Part shown: positions 35,418 through 49,118 of the stretch, piece after piece
Position numbering within the stretch: position 1 is the stretch's first letter
Layout of the letters: the number at the start of each line of letters is the position of its first letter
Assembly: GCA_020850355.1 (NCBI GenBank)
Contig: JADZEX010000020.1
Coordinates: 186,001 to 250,000 of the forward strand
From: Fimbriimonadaceae bacterium
GTDB lineage: Bacteria > Armatimonadota > UBA10988
Length of the DNA stretch: 64,000 nt
Direction of reading: 5' to 3'
Notes under the pieces: generated by a model
Database searches by the model: none
The model's input: only the letters and a program-made list of their open reading frames with translations
Told to the model about the DNA's origin: nothing
Position numbers and translations under genes: made by a program

Positions 35418-38400
35418 CGTGCTCTCCCGTCGTAGTTCCGCTGCCATTGGAACGTCGCCCGGCGGAGCGCGGTTCCCGGCGGCGAGCGGCAGGCGTTTGC
35501 GGCGACGTAACGGCAAGCGGCGCCGGCCGCCGTCAGCATGGCGCAGCACCGCCAGCCGCGCAGGAGCGCCCCGCGGGGCGGTGTACCTGTCGCCGGGAGC
35601 TCGTCATGGCGACTGCCTGGCTGCTGGCGCTGGCGCTCGGCGCACCGCTGCGGTGGGACTTCGGCAGCCCGCCGGAGGGGCTGCGGCTGCCGCCGGAAGC
35701 CGCCCTGGGCGGGCTGGTCGCCGGCGGCCAGCCGGCCGTGCTGGAGGTGCGGGCGACCGCACCGCACCACACCCGGGTGCTGCTGCCGCCGCTCGGCGGC
35801 GACGGCCTGCTGCGAGTCCGGGTGCGCTTCACGGCGCGGCAGGGCGCCACGGCGCTCTATCTCTACAGCCGCAGCGGGCCGAACGGTTTTCGGTTCGTCA
35901 ACTGGGACGGTCAGCGCCTCGGCGCGGCGCACTACCGCGGCGCCGAGCAGCCCAGTCAGGCCCTGGGCAGCGTCGCCTTGAACGTGCCGGACGGCACTTG
36001 GGTCGAGCTGGCCCTGGCCTGTCTGGGTGACCGGCTGCTGGCCAAGGGCTGGCCGGCGGGCGAGCCGGAACCGCGTTGGGGCATCGACGGCGAAGCCAGT
36101 GGCGCGGCCGCCGGGGACTGGGCCGCGGGGGTCTGGACCTCACCGCGCACGCCCTCGACGGCGACCGTGCAGTTCGACGAGCTCTCCTGGAGCGCTCTGG
36201 CGGCCGGCGATCCGGCGCTGCCGGCGGGGCCGCGGCAGTATCCCCCGCTGCAGCTCGCCGCTGACGCGCAGGGCAGCTTCGAGTTGCCGGCGCTGGTCGG
36301 GCTGGCCGGTCCGGAGCTGATCCTCGCCCTGGACCGGCACGATGGCGCGCTGGCCCAACTGCTCGACCGCCGCACCGGCCGCGACTGGCTGGCGGGCCAG
36401 GCGGGCGAGCCGCTCTTCGAGGTCACGCTGACCGGTCCGCCGGGTCGCGTTGCCCGGCAACTGACGGCCGCCGACTTTCCAGACCTGCAGATCCGGGTCG
36501 GGCCGGCCGACCTGGAGCTGCGCTATGGCGGGTTGGCGGCGCCGGCCCTGCGGCCCGTGGTGCGGCTGCATCGCGGGCCGGACGGCGAGCCGCGGCTGCG
36601 GCTGCTGCTGGGCAACGCCAGCAACCTGGCGGTCGCCCGGGTGCGCTTCCCGTGTTTCACGCTGCCGGCCGCGCTGCCCGGTGGCGACCCTCAGCGCGAC
36701 GAGCTGATTCTGCCGTGGGAGGATGGCTGCCTGCTGCCGCAGCCAGGCTCCACCAGCCAGCGGCGGCAGGCGCTCTACCCGGAACACGCCAGCCTGCAGT
36801 TCAGTGCCCGTTGCGACGACCTGGCGGGGCTCTACTGGGCGGCAGAGGACGGCGCCGGGGAGATCAAAGAGTGGCAACTCGACATCGCCGCCGGGCGTCG
36901 GGTGCGGCTGACGCTGGACCACCTGCGCCCGGAGACCGCCGGCGAGGCGGGCGACCTGCCCTACGACTGCGTCTTCCGCGCGGTGCCCGGCGGCTGGCGG
37001 AGCGCTGCCGCGCTGTACCGTCAGTGGGCCGTCAACCAGCCGTTCTGCGCCCCGCCGCTGGCCCAGCGCGCGGACCTGCCGGCGTTTCTGACCGCCGGCA
37101 GTGCGGTGCTGATCGCCGGGATCCAGAACGCTCAGGGCTACCAACCGGCGCTGCTGGGTGCCGACCTGGAGAAGCTGCCCGCGCTGCTGGCGACGTACCG
37201 CCAGGCGACCGGGCTGCGCCACCTGATCTTCGTGCCCTACGGCTGGGAGCAGCGCGGCACCTGGGCCGGGATCAACTACCTGCCGGCGGTCCCTCGCAAC
37301 GACGCCTGGCGCCAGGCCGCCGACCGGCTGCGGGCGCAGGGCGACCGGCTGGCATTCCTGCTGTCGGGCTACTGGTGGGTGCTGCGGCGGCAGGCCAACA
37401 GCAACGGCCCGGCGTTTGACGACAGCGCGCAGTTGGCGCAGCGGGGCGGATGGCTGGTGCGCGGTCCGGACGGCCAGCCCGCCGCCGTCGATGCCTTCGC
37501 CGAGCCAACCGGCCGGCAATCCTGGCGTGGCTACTCGGTGCAGCTCTGCCACGGCAGCCGCCCGGCCGCGGCGTACCTCGCCGAGCAGTTTGCCGGGGTC
37601 GCTGAGCTGGGTGTGGCGTTGGCCAGCTTCGATCAAGAGATCGGCGGTGGCCAGCGGCAGCCCTGCTACGACCCGGCGCACGGCCATCCCCCGGGCTACG
37701 GCGCCTGGATGACCGCCGACTTCCGGGCGCTCTGTCACCAGATCCGGGAGGCCCGCCGCGGCGCGGGACGGGAGTGGGGGCTGCTCATCGAAAACGTCAG
37801 CGAGGCGGCGATGCCGGAGCTGGCGACCTACTGGTCGCGGCAGTTCGGGGAGGTCAACGTCGGGGCAACCGGCGGGCGGGGGCTCGGGTTGTTCAGCTAC
37901 CTTTACCACGACCGCGTGACCGCCATCGGCGCCGCCTGCGTGCAGGGCCAGGGCACCCTCGGGCGACGGCCGGACGCCCTGCTGCGGGTGCGCATCTTGG
38001 CCAACAACCTGACCCGCGGCCTGATCCCCGGTCCGTTCCTGAACGACGTCGCCCTGGAGGCCAGCGATCCCTGGCGGCGGCTGGTAAGCCGGGCCTTCGT
38101 GGCCTTCTGCCGGCCCTACGCGCCGTTCGCGGAGTACCTCTTGCGCGGCCGCTGCGTCCCGCCGCCCGAGCTGGCGGGCGAGTCGCTGGAGACCTGGTAC
38201 CTCGACGGCGAGCAGCGCCGCACGGTGCGCCTGGCGGCGGTCACGGCTGGCAGTTTCGCCACGCCCGACGGCCGCGTCGGCACCGTGCTCGTCAACGCCA
38301 GCGACCAGCCGCAGGCGGTCACCGTGACCCGCCGCGGGCGCGGCGCGGTGGCCCTCTGCCAGGCCGACGGCAGCCCGGCCGGGGCGCTGCCGGTGACCGG

Positions 38401-38432
38401 CCCGCTGAGGCTGCAGCTCGAGCCGCTGGGAG

Positions 38433-41178
<2,746 letters not shown>

Positions 41179-41186
<8 letters not shown>

Positions 41187-41757
41187 GGTGGACGTCTTCT
41201 CCGGCGGGCAGCCTGCCGTGGTCGGCGGTGTGCCCCGCCTTGTGGTGGCTCAAGAACAGAGCTAGCCCCACCAGGGCCATCCCCCCGGCGAAGGCCAGCA
41301 GGTCCAGCGTGGTGCTGTACTTCAGCCGCAGAGCCTGCTGGAAGAACTTCACCACCAGCATCAGCAGGACCACATTGGCGAGCCGGTTCTTGAGGTCGTC
41401 GAGGCTGCGGATCAGCAGCAGCCGTTCGGCCACGTCGCTGCCCTCGGCGAGGTCGATCTTGTTGATGAACAGCTCGTAGAGCCCCAGCGAGAAGATCAGC
41501 ATGATCACCGCCAGGAGGTAGACGTCGAGCACTTTGATGGTCTCGCCGATAATCCCCTGCCGGAGCGTCTCGCGAACCTCGTGGCTGGCGCTGGTGGTCG
41601 CGTACGCGCCGATCTCGGCCAGCAGATGCAGCACATCGACCGTCGCCAGGAAGAAGATGCCGATCGCCACCAGCAGGCTCGCCACGACCGCCACCAGGGC
41701 GAGCAGGCGGCTATGCCAGAGGACCGCCTCGAAGGCCAGCTCGATGCGCTTGATCAT
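41179..41757 (-). CDS. UPF0114/YqhA family membrane protein
   Basis: IELAFEAVLWHSRLLALVAVVASLLVAIGIFFLATVDV; LIFSLGLYELFINKID; overlaps the ATPase start by 8 nt. Confidence 0.85.
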
Positions 41758-42407
41758 CTTCCGACGTCACCTTCCGTGGCTGCCCGGTCGGCGCCTGGCT
41801 GCAGCGCGGCCCAGGCCGTGTGGTAGCCGGCGGCGGCCGCCGCGGCGGCCGGCTCGTCGCCGCGCAGACCCTCGGCCAGCCAGGCGCGCTGCGCCTCGGC
41901 GAGCTGCTCGAAGTGGGCGGCCAGGCGCGCCAGGGCGGCCTCGTCCAGTGTAGGGGCGGTCAGCGTTGCCGTCAGGAGCGCCTCGGCCCGTGCAGCGAGC
42001 TCCTCGTGGGGCTCGGCGGAGAGCCGCTCCCAAGCCGCGTGGTTGCCAACCGCCGCCAGGCTGCGCAAGGCCCGCAGCGCCCGGTCCAGCAGCGGTCCCG
42101 CCGGCGATGCGGGCGGCACGGCCGCGACGGCGTCGAGCAGCGCCTGGTCCAAGCCGAACTTGCGCCACAGCTCGGCCTCGAACGAGGCACGACGGACGGC
42201 TTGCGAGACGAAGCGCGACGCCAGCCAGCCAGCGCCGGCCAGGACGAGCGTGCTGCCGGCCAGCCCGGGCCACCCGGCGCCGCTGGCGAGCAGCCGGCGG
42301 ACGGTCTCGCAGATCACCAGGAAGGTCACCCCCAGGCCGATCACCTCGACCCACAGAGTCCGCGGGGTGGCATACTCGCGGCGCACGTTGGCGCAGGTGA
42401 CGTCCAA
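41754..42407 (-). CDS. Hypothetical membrane protein
   Basis: 217 aa with two N-terminal hydrophobic segments; start overlaps the next gene's region (ATGA-type coupling with 41757). Confidence 0.6.
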   Translation of the reverse strand: MDVTCANVRREYATPRTLWVEVIGLGVTFLVICETVRRLLASGAGWPGLAGSTLVLAGAGWLASRFVSQAVRRASFEAELWRKFGLDQALLDAVAAVPPASPAGPLLDRALRALRSLAAVGNHAAWERLSAEPHEELAARAEALLTATLTAPTLDEAALARLAAHFEQLAEAQRAWLAEGLRGDEPAAAAAAAGYHTAWAALQPGADRAATEGDVGR

Positions 42408-42414
42408 GGTTACC

Positions 42415-43260
42415 TCACAGCAGCAGGTCGCCCTCGCGCCGCTCGCTCGACGTTGCGACGCTCTGCGGCCGGTCTTGCTCGGCGGCCAGCGCGTCGTGGG
42501 CCGCCAGCAGCCGGTCGAAGGTGGCCTCCTCGGTCAACTCCTCGAACAACTCGGTGGCATCGGAAGACTCGTCGATATTCTGCGCCAGCCGTCGCATCCC
42601 TGCGGCAAACTCGTCGAGTTGGCTGGTCAGCCGCGGATCGTCGGCCGTGCCCAGCGCCGCGGCGAGCGCTTCGCTGTAGTCGAGCAGCGCCCGCTCGAAG
42701 GCGTCGGCAAACCCTTCGAGTTGCTTGTACTCCCGATCGACTCGCGCCTGCATCGCCGCCAGGCGGCCCGGCTGGCGCATCGACTCGGCGCAGCGGTCGT
42801 ACAGCTTGCGCAGTTCATCGACCTTCAGCACGCGCTGGAAGAACGCCAGCAGCGCCTCGCGGACCACCTGCAACTGCTCGTCGATCTGCCGCGGGTACTG
42901 GTACCAGGCGCTGTGCCTGCTGAGGTCGACCATCGTGGTGTAGACCCCCAGCACGCTGTCGACCTGTTCGTCGAGCGACCAGTCGACCCTCGTCAGGGCC
43001 TCGCTATAGCGCAGCAGCTCGGCATCCAGGCCGACCTCCTGCCAGCGTTCGCGGAGCCGGCGGCGCTGCCACAAACTGCCGACCGGCACCCACAGAAAGG
43101 CGAAGTTGACGAACGACACCAGGGCCAGAATCTCGTTCTGGGTCAACTGCGCCAGCAACATCAGCGCGCCGGCCAGGCCGGCGACCCCCAGCGCCGACAC
43201 GGTATCGCCGTGGCGGTCGCTGAAGTAGAGTCGCAGGTCTTCCAGCGTGATGCGTGGCAA
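42415..43260 (-). CDS. Hypothetical membrane protein with long helical C-terminal domain
   Basis: TTG start giving LPRITLEDLRLYFSDRHGDTVSALG; two TM segments. The upstream 485-aa ORF extension overlaps a real phosphoesterase gene and is not used. Confidence 0.6.
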   Translation of the reverse strand: MPRITLEDLRLYFSDRHGDTVSALGVAGLAGALMLLAQLTQNEILALVSFVNFAFLWVPVGSLWQRRRLRERWQEVGLDAELLRYSEALTRVDWSLDEQVDSVLGVYTTMVDLSRHSAWYQYPRQIDEQLQVVREALLAFFQRVLKVDELRKLYDRCAESMRQPGRLAAMQARVDREYKQLEGFADAFERALLDYSEALAAALGTADDPRLTSQLDEFAAGMRRLAQNIDESSDATELFEELTEEATFDRLLAAHDALAAEQDRPQSVATSSERREGDLLL

Positions 43261-43307
43261 GGTCGCGTCCTTCGGAACAGACCGCGGCAACGGGCGGCGC
43301 AGTTCCC

Positions 43308-43793
43308 CTACCACTGAATCAACTCCGCCGCTGCTTCGCCGTGCTGCACGGTAAGTATGGCGCAACTGTACCGCGGCAGGCCACGTTTGTCGGTCGGCGA
43401 GCCGGGATTCAGCAGCAGTTGGGCGCCGTTCCACTCGACCAGCGGACGGTGACTGTGCCCGAAGACGACCACCTGGGCCGCCGGGAACCAGCTCGCCGCG
43501 CGTTGGGCGGTCGACCGGCCGAGCCCGCTGTGGCCATGCGTCAGGCCGATCAGGACGCCCTCCCAGCGCAGCTCGATCCGTTCGGGCAGCGCCTGGCAGA
43601 CCTCCCAGGGGTCGGTGTTGCCGGCCACCGCGGTGACTGGCGCCAGCACCCGCAGCGGGTCCAGCACCGCCAGGTCGTTGAGGTCGCCAGCGTGCAGGAT
43701 CTGGTCGACCCCGGCGAAGGCGACGAACAACTCGTCTGGCAGACCGCCGCCATAGCGCGGCAGATGGGTGTCCGACAGAACCCCGATTCTCAT
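43308..43793 (-). CDS. YfcE/MJ0936-type metallophosphoesterase
   Basis: MRIGVLSDTHLPRYG; ILHAGDLND; VAGNTDPWE; THGHSG; FGHSHRP. Confidence 0.93.
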   Translation of the reverse strand: MRIGVLSDTHLPRYGGGLPDELFVAFAGVDQILHAGDLNDLAVLDPLRVLAPVTAVAGNTDPWEVCQALPERIELRWEGVLIGLTHGHSGLGRSTAQRAASWFPAAQVVVFGHSHRPLVEWNGAQLLLNPGSPTDKRGLPRYSCAILTVQHGEAAAELIQW

Positions 43794-45274
43794 GGTCGGC
43801 GCTCCTCCAGCCGCAACAGCTCCAGCCGCGCCGCAGCCGCCTGGCGCAGCAACTCTGCGCGGTCGGGATCAATCCCTTGCAGCGCCGGCTCCAGCGCCGC
43901 CGCGGCGAGGTCGGAGACCGGCTCCAGCGCGAGCCGCCGCCGGCTGGCCCAGCGCCGGGTCAGCCGGGCGACCTGCTCCCAGCCCTGCGCCCCCGGCAGA
44001 TCATCGAGCGCCTGGAGGCGCCAGAGCCTTTGGTAGACCAGCCGCAGGAAATCGTTCACCTCCGGCGCCCCAGAGTCCGGGGCCAGCCCGGCAGTCGACA
44101 CCAGCAGGTCCTCCCAGCCGCCCTGCCGCTGTTCTGGCGGCAGCGCCTCGAAACGCGCCGCGGCGGCGGCCTGGTCGCCATCCAGCCAGAGCACGAAGAC
44201 ACCGTCGGCGGCCAGGTTGGCAGCCGCCGCACGCAGCCCGTCGTCGGCCGGAAGGGCTGCGCGAAGCGTCGCCAACTCGCGCTCGACGACCGGCAGCAGC
44301 GGTCCCAACGGCGTTCGCTCGAAGGCTGTGCAGCCCGGCCGGGTGACGATCCGGCCGCGCTGGAAGGCGCTCCAGAGGGCCTGGTAGAGCAGCCGCTCGG
44401 CCTGCGGCTGACGCCCAGCGCCGCCGGCCAGCTCGCGAGCGGTCAGGGCCCAGTAGACCGCGTGGGCCTCGGTCGAGCGCCAGTCGAGGGGGCCGTACTG
44501 GTGGTCGACCCGCTGCAGCCGGCGGAGGTCGTAGCGCCAGACCTGCTGCAGCCGGGCCAGGCGCGCCCGCGCCCGCAGCTTGGCCAGACCGGTCTCGCAA
44601 TCGCGTTGCGCCAGCAACCGGCGAGTCGCCGCCGACGGCTGCGCCAGCGGCCCGTCGAGCTGCCAGCAGTCGCGCTCCAACCGCAGACCCAGCCGGGCCG
44701 CCGCCTGCCCGGCGCGCTGCTCGTCAGGCTCGAAGCGGGTGCTCGCGCCGGCCGCCGCGAGCAGTTCAAACTGCGGCCGGGGCCCGCCCAGGATCCAGGT
44801 CCACTCCTGCGCCCAGGCCAGTTGCCAGGGCGTCGCAGCCAGGTTCTCGGGGTCGCCGATGCGCTGGCTGATCGTCGCCGCCAGCGCGGTGGCCAGGCCG
44901 GCGCTGTGCGGCGCCGCGGCCAGGCCGTCGCTGAGCAGGCGCAGCCCGGCCAGGATCCAGTGGTACTGCTCGGCGGGATCCGCGAACTGGTTGGCAATGT
45001 TGTAGGAGAGGTTCCAGGCCTGGAACTCAGCCAACCCGTCGAGCTGCGGTTGCAGTGCGGCCATCGCCGCGGCGGTCTGCTGCAGCTCGAAGTAGTCGGC
45101 TTCGTCCTGTTGCCGGCTGGCGCGCAGCCAAAGCAGATCGACCAGCAAGCCGTTGAGCCCGCCGAAGGCGACCGGCGACAGCGCCGCGCCAGCCGGCACC
45201 GGCCGTGGTGCCGGGCGGACCACCGCCGCCACGGCCAGCAGCACCAACGCCACGACCAGCCGGGAGGTCCTCAT
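43790..45274 (-). CDS. Hypothetical membrane-anchored helical-repeat protein of the ABC export locus
   Basis: Signal/TM N-term MRTSRLVVALVLLAVAAVV; GLNGLLVDLLWLRASRQQDEADYFEL; 4-nt overlaps with both neighbours. Confidence 0.65.
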   Translation of the reverse strand: MRTSRLVVALVLLAVAAVVRPAPRPVPAGAALSPVAFGGLNGLLVDLLWLRASRQQDEADYFELQQTAAAMAALQPQLDGLAEFQAWNLSYNIANQFADPAEQYHWILAGLRLLSDGLAAAPHSAGLATALAATISQRIGDPENLAATPWQLAWAQEWTWILGGPRPQFELLAAAGASTRFEPDEQRAGQAAARLGLRLERDCWQLDGPLAQPSAATRRLLAQRDCETGLAKLRARARLARLQQVWRYDLRRLQRVDHQYGPLDWRSTEAHAVYWALTARELAGGAGRQPQAERLLYQALWSAFQRGRIVTRPGCTAFERTPLGPLLPVVERELATLRAALPADDGLRAAAANLAADGVFVLWLDGDQAAAAARFEALPPEQRQGGWEDLLVSTAGLAPDSGAPEVNDFLRLVYQRLWRLQALDDLPGAQGWEQVARLTRRWASRRRLALEPVSDLAAAALEPALQGIDPDRAELLRQAAAARLELLRLEERRP

Positions 45275-46428
45275 ACGGGCTCCCCCCCGGCCGCCTCGCG
45301 CCGGCCCGCCAGCAGGCTTGCCAGCAGCAGGCAGAGCAGCGTTTGGCCAGCCAGCAGCGCGGCCGCGGGTGACGCGGCGAGCCTCCAGCCGGCCGCCAGG
45401 TCGGGCACCGGCCAGGTCTGCACAAGCGGCGCGACGGCACTCACCGCCAGCGCCGCCAGCCCGGCGCGGGGGCTCGCCGGCAGCCAGGGCACGTGCACCG
45501 CCAGCAGCAGGTACCCGCCCACCACACAGGCCGCCGTGGCAAACTCCCAAAGGTGGCCGGCCAGCAGACCCAGCGCCGCGAGTAGCCCGCCCTGCAGCCA
45601 GCAGAGCAGCAACGCCCGCAGCAGGTTGGCGGCGAACCCACCCGCCGGTTGCAGCAGCGTTGGTCGGTCGCGCCCGCTCCACACCACTTCCCGCGGCGAG
45701 CGGTTGGTCACTGTGAGGACACCGTCGGTGTCTGCCGGCAGCGGGCAGGTGACGACGCCGTTGGAGGCCGTCACGGCACCGCTCAATCGGCTGCCGGCTG
45801 CCTGCCAGTCGAGCTGCGGGCCGGCCCCGGCCGCTCGCGGGCGGTAGCGCAGGCGCAGCTCGGACGGTTGCCTGGAGCTGCCGTCGACCCGCCGCGGGGC
45901 GGCGGCGAGGTTGTCGAAACGCCAGGTCTGCTGCCCCCCCGGCGGCAGCCGGGGCGGGTCGGGCTGACCGGGGTAGCGCCGCCACGCCGCCAGAGTCTGG
46001 AGCGCCGTTGGGCCCGGCGCGCGGTCGGTCGGCGCAGCGCCGGCGCGCCAGGTGAGGTTGCCGGCCAGCCCCAACCCAACCAGCAGCAGCAGCGTGGCGT
46101 CGAGGACCTGCAGTCCGACCCAGCGACCGACCAGCCGACTCGCCAGACTGGCTGGCCGGGTCTGCAACAAGTGGATCTGCCGGTCGCTGCGCTCGCGGGC
46201 CGGCAGGTCGGCGGCCAGCCAGCCGAGGTAGACCAGCAGCAGGCTCTGCGACAGCGTTAGGCTGAGCCGTACCAGCAGCGTCGCACGGCCGGCGACGGTG
46301 CCATCGTCGCGCAGTACCAGCGGCAGGGTCAGCGCCAGGGCCAGCAGCAGGGCGGCCACCAGCCGGGCGCTGCCGCCCCGCCAGGCGGCGCGCAGAGTCA
46401 ACTGCGCCAGCGCGGCGGCGCTACGCAT
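45271..46428 (-). CDS. ABC-2-type permease-like membrane protein
   Basis: Multi-TM; overlaps the adjacent ATPase gene by 8 nt. Confidence 0.65.
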   Translation of the reverse strand: MRSAAALAQLTLRAAWRGGSARLVAALLLALALTLPLVLRDDGTVAGRATLLVRLSLTLSQSLLLVYLGWLAADLPARERSDRQIHLLQTRPASLASRLVGRWVGLQVLDATLLLLVGLGLAGNLTWRAGAAPTDRAPGPTALQTLAAWRRYPGQPDPPRLPPGGQQTWRFDNLAAAPRRVDGSSRQPSELRLRYRPRAAGAGPQLDWQAAGSRLSGAVTASNGVVTCPLPADTDGVLTVTNRSPREVVWSGRDRPTLLQPAGGFAANLLRALLLCWLQGGLLAALGLLAGHLWEFATAACVVGGYLLLAVHVPWLPASPRAGLAALAVSAVAPLVQTWPVPDLAAGWRLAASPAAALLAGQTLLCLLLASLLAGRREAAGGEPV

Positions 46429-47287
46429 CGCGACCCTCCGCGCCGGCCGCCGCGACGACCGCCAGGAAGTAGGCCTCCAGGCGGCTGATCAACGGCTCGG
46501 TGGTGGCGGCTTCGTCGAGCGGACGGATCGCTGCCAGCAGTTCCGCGGCCCGCTCTGGCGCCAACTGCGGCAAGGTCGCCCGCAGACCCTGCGGCTGGCG
46601 CAACAAATCGCCCACCGCGCCACTGGCCAGGGTTCGCCCGCGGTGCAAGATCAGCAACCGGTCGCAGACGTCCTCGACCTCCGCCAGCAGATGGCTGCTC
46701 AAGAGCACGGCGCTGCCAGCCGCTGCCAGCCGGCGGATCAGCGCCTTGACGTCGCGCCGGCCGAGCGGGTCCAGGCCCGAGGTTGGCTCGTCCAAGAGCA
46801 GCAGCGCCGGCTGCCCGAGCAGCGCCTGGGCCAGCCCGAGGCGTCGCTGCATGCCCTTGCTGTACTGCCCCACCCGCCGCTCGCGGCCGGCGCGCAAGCC
46901 CACCTCATCGAGCACCGTGGCGACCCGCGCCGTCAGCCGGCTGCCGTCGAGCCCCTGCAGCCGGCCGTAGAAGTGCAGCGTCTCGAGGCCGGTCAGGTAG
47001 GGGTAGCCGCAGGACTCTTCGGGCAGGTACCCCAACCGGGCTTTGACCAGCGGATCGCGCGGCGAGCGGCCGAACAGGCGGATGCTGCCGCGGCTGGGAC
47101 GTAGCAGGTCGACCAGCATCTTGACGGTGGTGGACTTGCCGGAGCCGTTCGGACCGAGCAGTCCGACCACCTCGCCGGGGGCCACGACCAGGTCGAGGGC
47201 CTCGACGGCCAGCACCGTCGGCCGGCCCCAGAAGTCGGTGTACTGCTTGCTGACGCCGGTTGCTTCGAGACAGCGCTCCACGGCCAT
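46421..47287 (-). CDS. ABC transporter ATP-binding protein (ABC-2/CcmA type)
   Basis: GLLGPNGSGKSTTVKMLVDLL; YSKGMQRRLGLAQALLGQPALLLLDEPTSGLDPLGR. Confidence 0.95.
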   Translation of the reverse strand: MAVERCLEATGVSKQYTDFWGRPTVLAVEALDLVVAPGEVVGLLGPNGSGKSTTVKMLVDLLRPSRGSIRLFGRSPRDPLVKARLGYLPEESCGYPYLTGLETLHFYGRLQGLDGSRLTARVATVLDEVGLRAGRERRVGQYSKGMQRRLGLAQALLGQPALLLLDEPTSGLDPLGRRDVKALIRRLAAAGSAVLLSSHLLAEVEDVCDRLLILHRGRTLASGAVGDLLRQPQGLRATLPQLAPERAAELLAAIRPLDEAATTEPLISRLEAYFLAVVAAAGAEGRDA

Positions 47288-47290
47288 CCC

Positions 47291-48229
47291 CTACCCCAAC
47301 TCGTGCTCGGCCCAGGCCGCCACGGTCAGTTGCCAGAGCGCCGCGGTCTGCGCCAGGCCCGCCAACCAGGCCCGCTGCACCAGCCCCCAACTGGCGCCGC
47401 CGCGGACCCACTGGTCACCCACCTGGAACGGCTGCCAGTTCGGCAACAACCACCCTATGCTGCGGCCAACCGGTCCGCTGAGCAGCGCATCGGCGGTCAG
47501 GCCCAGCGCCAGCACCACCGCGCCAGCCAGCAGCGTCGGCACGGCGTCGCCGACCAGGGCCAACGGCAACGCCACCGCCGCGCCGAGCAGCCACTGTGGG
47601 TAGTACAGCGCCACGGCCGGCAGTTGCCGCCAGTCGAGCAACTGCCCGCCGCTCCAGGCGCCGCGCGGCAGCAGGCCGAGGGCCAGCAACCCGAGCGGCA
47701 GCAGCAGGCTGACCGCCGCCGTCAGGCTGGCCGCGAAGCTGTGCCCGCGCCAGGCGCGCCAGGTCGCCAGCAGCACCGCCAGCAGCAGCAACGCCCAGTA
47801 CAGCCGGGCCGCCGGCCAGTCGACGCGGTAGTCGTCGAAGGCCAGCCGGCTGCCCCAAAGCTGGGTCACCGCCGCGGCCAGCCACCAGGGCAGAAGCAGC
47901 AGCGCGAGGCCCGCCAGCTTGCCGCTGAGCCAGCTCGTGCGGCTCAGGCGGGTCGCCACGAGCAACCCGCAGACCCCACTCCGGAGCTCGTCACCAACGG
48001 TGCGGCAGGCGCCCAGGCCGACCGCGGCGAGACCGCTCAGCAGCCAGAGGGCTTGCAGACTGTCGGCCACCAGACGCCGCTTTTCGAGGAAGCTGAGGTA
48101 GTCGGCCAGCGGCAGCAGCCCCGCCAGGCCCAGCGCGAGCAGCAACAGCACCCCGTGGACCGGCGCGCGCCACGCACTGCGGGCGGCGGCGAGGGCAACC
48201 TCTCGAACTGGCCGTAGCGCGGCGAGCAT
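47291..48229 (-). CDS. ABC-2-type permease-like membrane protein
   Basis: Multi-TM; RTVGDELRSGVCGLLVATRLSRTSWLSGKLAGLALLLLP, typical ABC-2 permease sequence. Confidence 0.75.
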   Translation of the reverse strand: MLAALRPVREVALAAARSAWRAPVHGVLLLLALGLAGLLPLADYLSFLEKRRLVADSLQALWLLSGLAAVGLGACRTVGDELRSGVCGLLVATRLSRTSWLSGKLAGLALLLLPWWLAAAVTQLWGSRLAFDDYRVDWPAARLYWALLLLAVLLATWRAWRGHSFAASLTAAVSLLLPLGLLALGLLPRGAWSGGQLLDWRQLPAVALYYPQWLLGAAVALPLALVGDAVPTLLAGAVVLALGLTADALLSGPVGRSIGWLLPNWQPFQVGDQWVRGGASWGLVQRAWLAGLAQTAALWQLTVAAWAEHELG

Positions 48230-48275
48230 GCTGTGCGGTACCCCGAGCAGCGCCAACGGTTACCGGGGTCGCCGC

Positions 48276-49106
48276 TCAGGCGATGAACTCGGGCTCCACG
48301 GAGTGCGGGATCAGGCCCTGTTCGTAGCCTTCGCGCAGCAGCAGCCGGACCGCTTCACGGCCCTCACTGCCCCAGTCGACGGTGCGCTGATTGACATACA
48401 TACCCACAAACGTGTCGGCGTCATGCCGGCCCAGGTCGCCCGCGTACTGCAGCGCGTGATCGAGCGCCTCGGCGCGATGCTCCAGGGCATAGACGATCGA
48501 CGCCCGCAGGTCACTGGCGATGGCGGCACACAGCTCCGGCCCGAGGTCGCGCCGGACGACGTTGCCGCCCAGCGGCAGCGGCAGCCCGCAGCGGGCGTGC
48601 CACCAGGCGCCATAGTCCACCAGCAGCTCCAGCTTGAGGTCCTGGAAGGTCAACTGCGCCTCATGGATCAGCAGCCCGGCGTCGACCTCCCCACTGGCGA
48701 CCGCCTCGGGGATCCGGTCGAACGGCAGCACCACGGTCTCGGCCTGCGGCAGGTGCAGCTTCAGCACCAGGTAGCTGCTGGTGAGGTTGCCCGGCACCGC
48801 AATGCGCACCTGCGCCAGCTCGGCCTCGCTGAGCCGGCGGCGCGCCACCAGCCGCGGGCCGTAGGTCGCTTCGCCCATGCTGGCGCCACTCGGCAGCAGG
48901 GCATACTTGTCGGCCAGGTAAGCGTAGGCGTGAATGCTAACGGCGCTGACTTCGTAGCGACCTTCGAGCGCCCAGCGGTTGAGCGTCTCGATGTCGCGCA
49001 GATCGTGCTCGTAGCGTCGGTCGGCGGTGTCGACCCGGCCAGCGGCCAGGCCGTAGAACATGAACGCGTCGTCCGCGTCCGGACTGTGCGCGACGCGCAG
49101 CAACAT
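48276..49106 (-). CDS. mqnD: 1,4-dihydroxy-6-naphthoate synthase (MqnD), futalosine menaquinone pathway
   Basis: AHSPDADDAFMFYGLAAG; DIETLNRWALEGRYEVSAVSIHAYAYL; LPSGASMGEATYGPRLVAR; LPLPLGGNVVRRDLG. Confidence 0.92.
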   Translation of the reverse strand: MLLRVAHSPDADDAFMFYGLAAGRVDTADRRYEHDLRDIETLNRWALEGRYEVSAVSIHAYAYLADKYALLPSGASMGEATYGPRLVARRRLSEAELAQVRIAVPGNLTSSYLVLKLHLPQAETVVLPFDRIPEAVASGEVDAGLLIHEAQLTFQDLKLELLVDYGAWWHARCGLPLPLGGNVVRRDLGPELCAAIASDLRASIVYALEHRAEALDHALQYAGDLGRHDADTFVGMYVNQRTVDWGSEGREAVRLLLREGYEQGLIPHSVEPEFIA

Positions 49107-49118
49107 CAGGCGTTTCTC

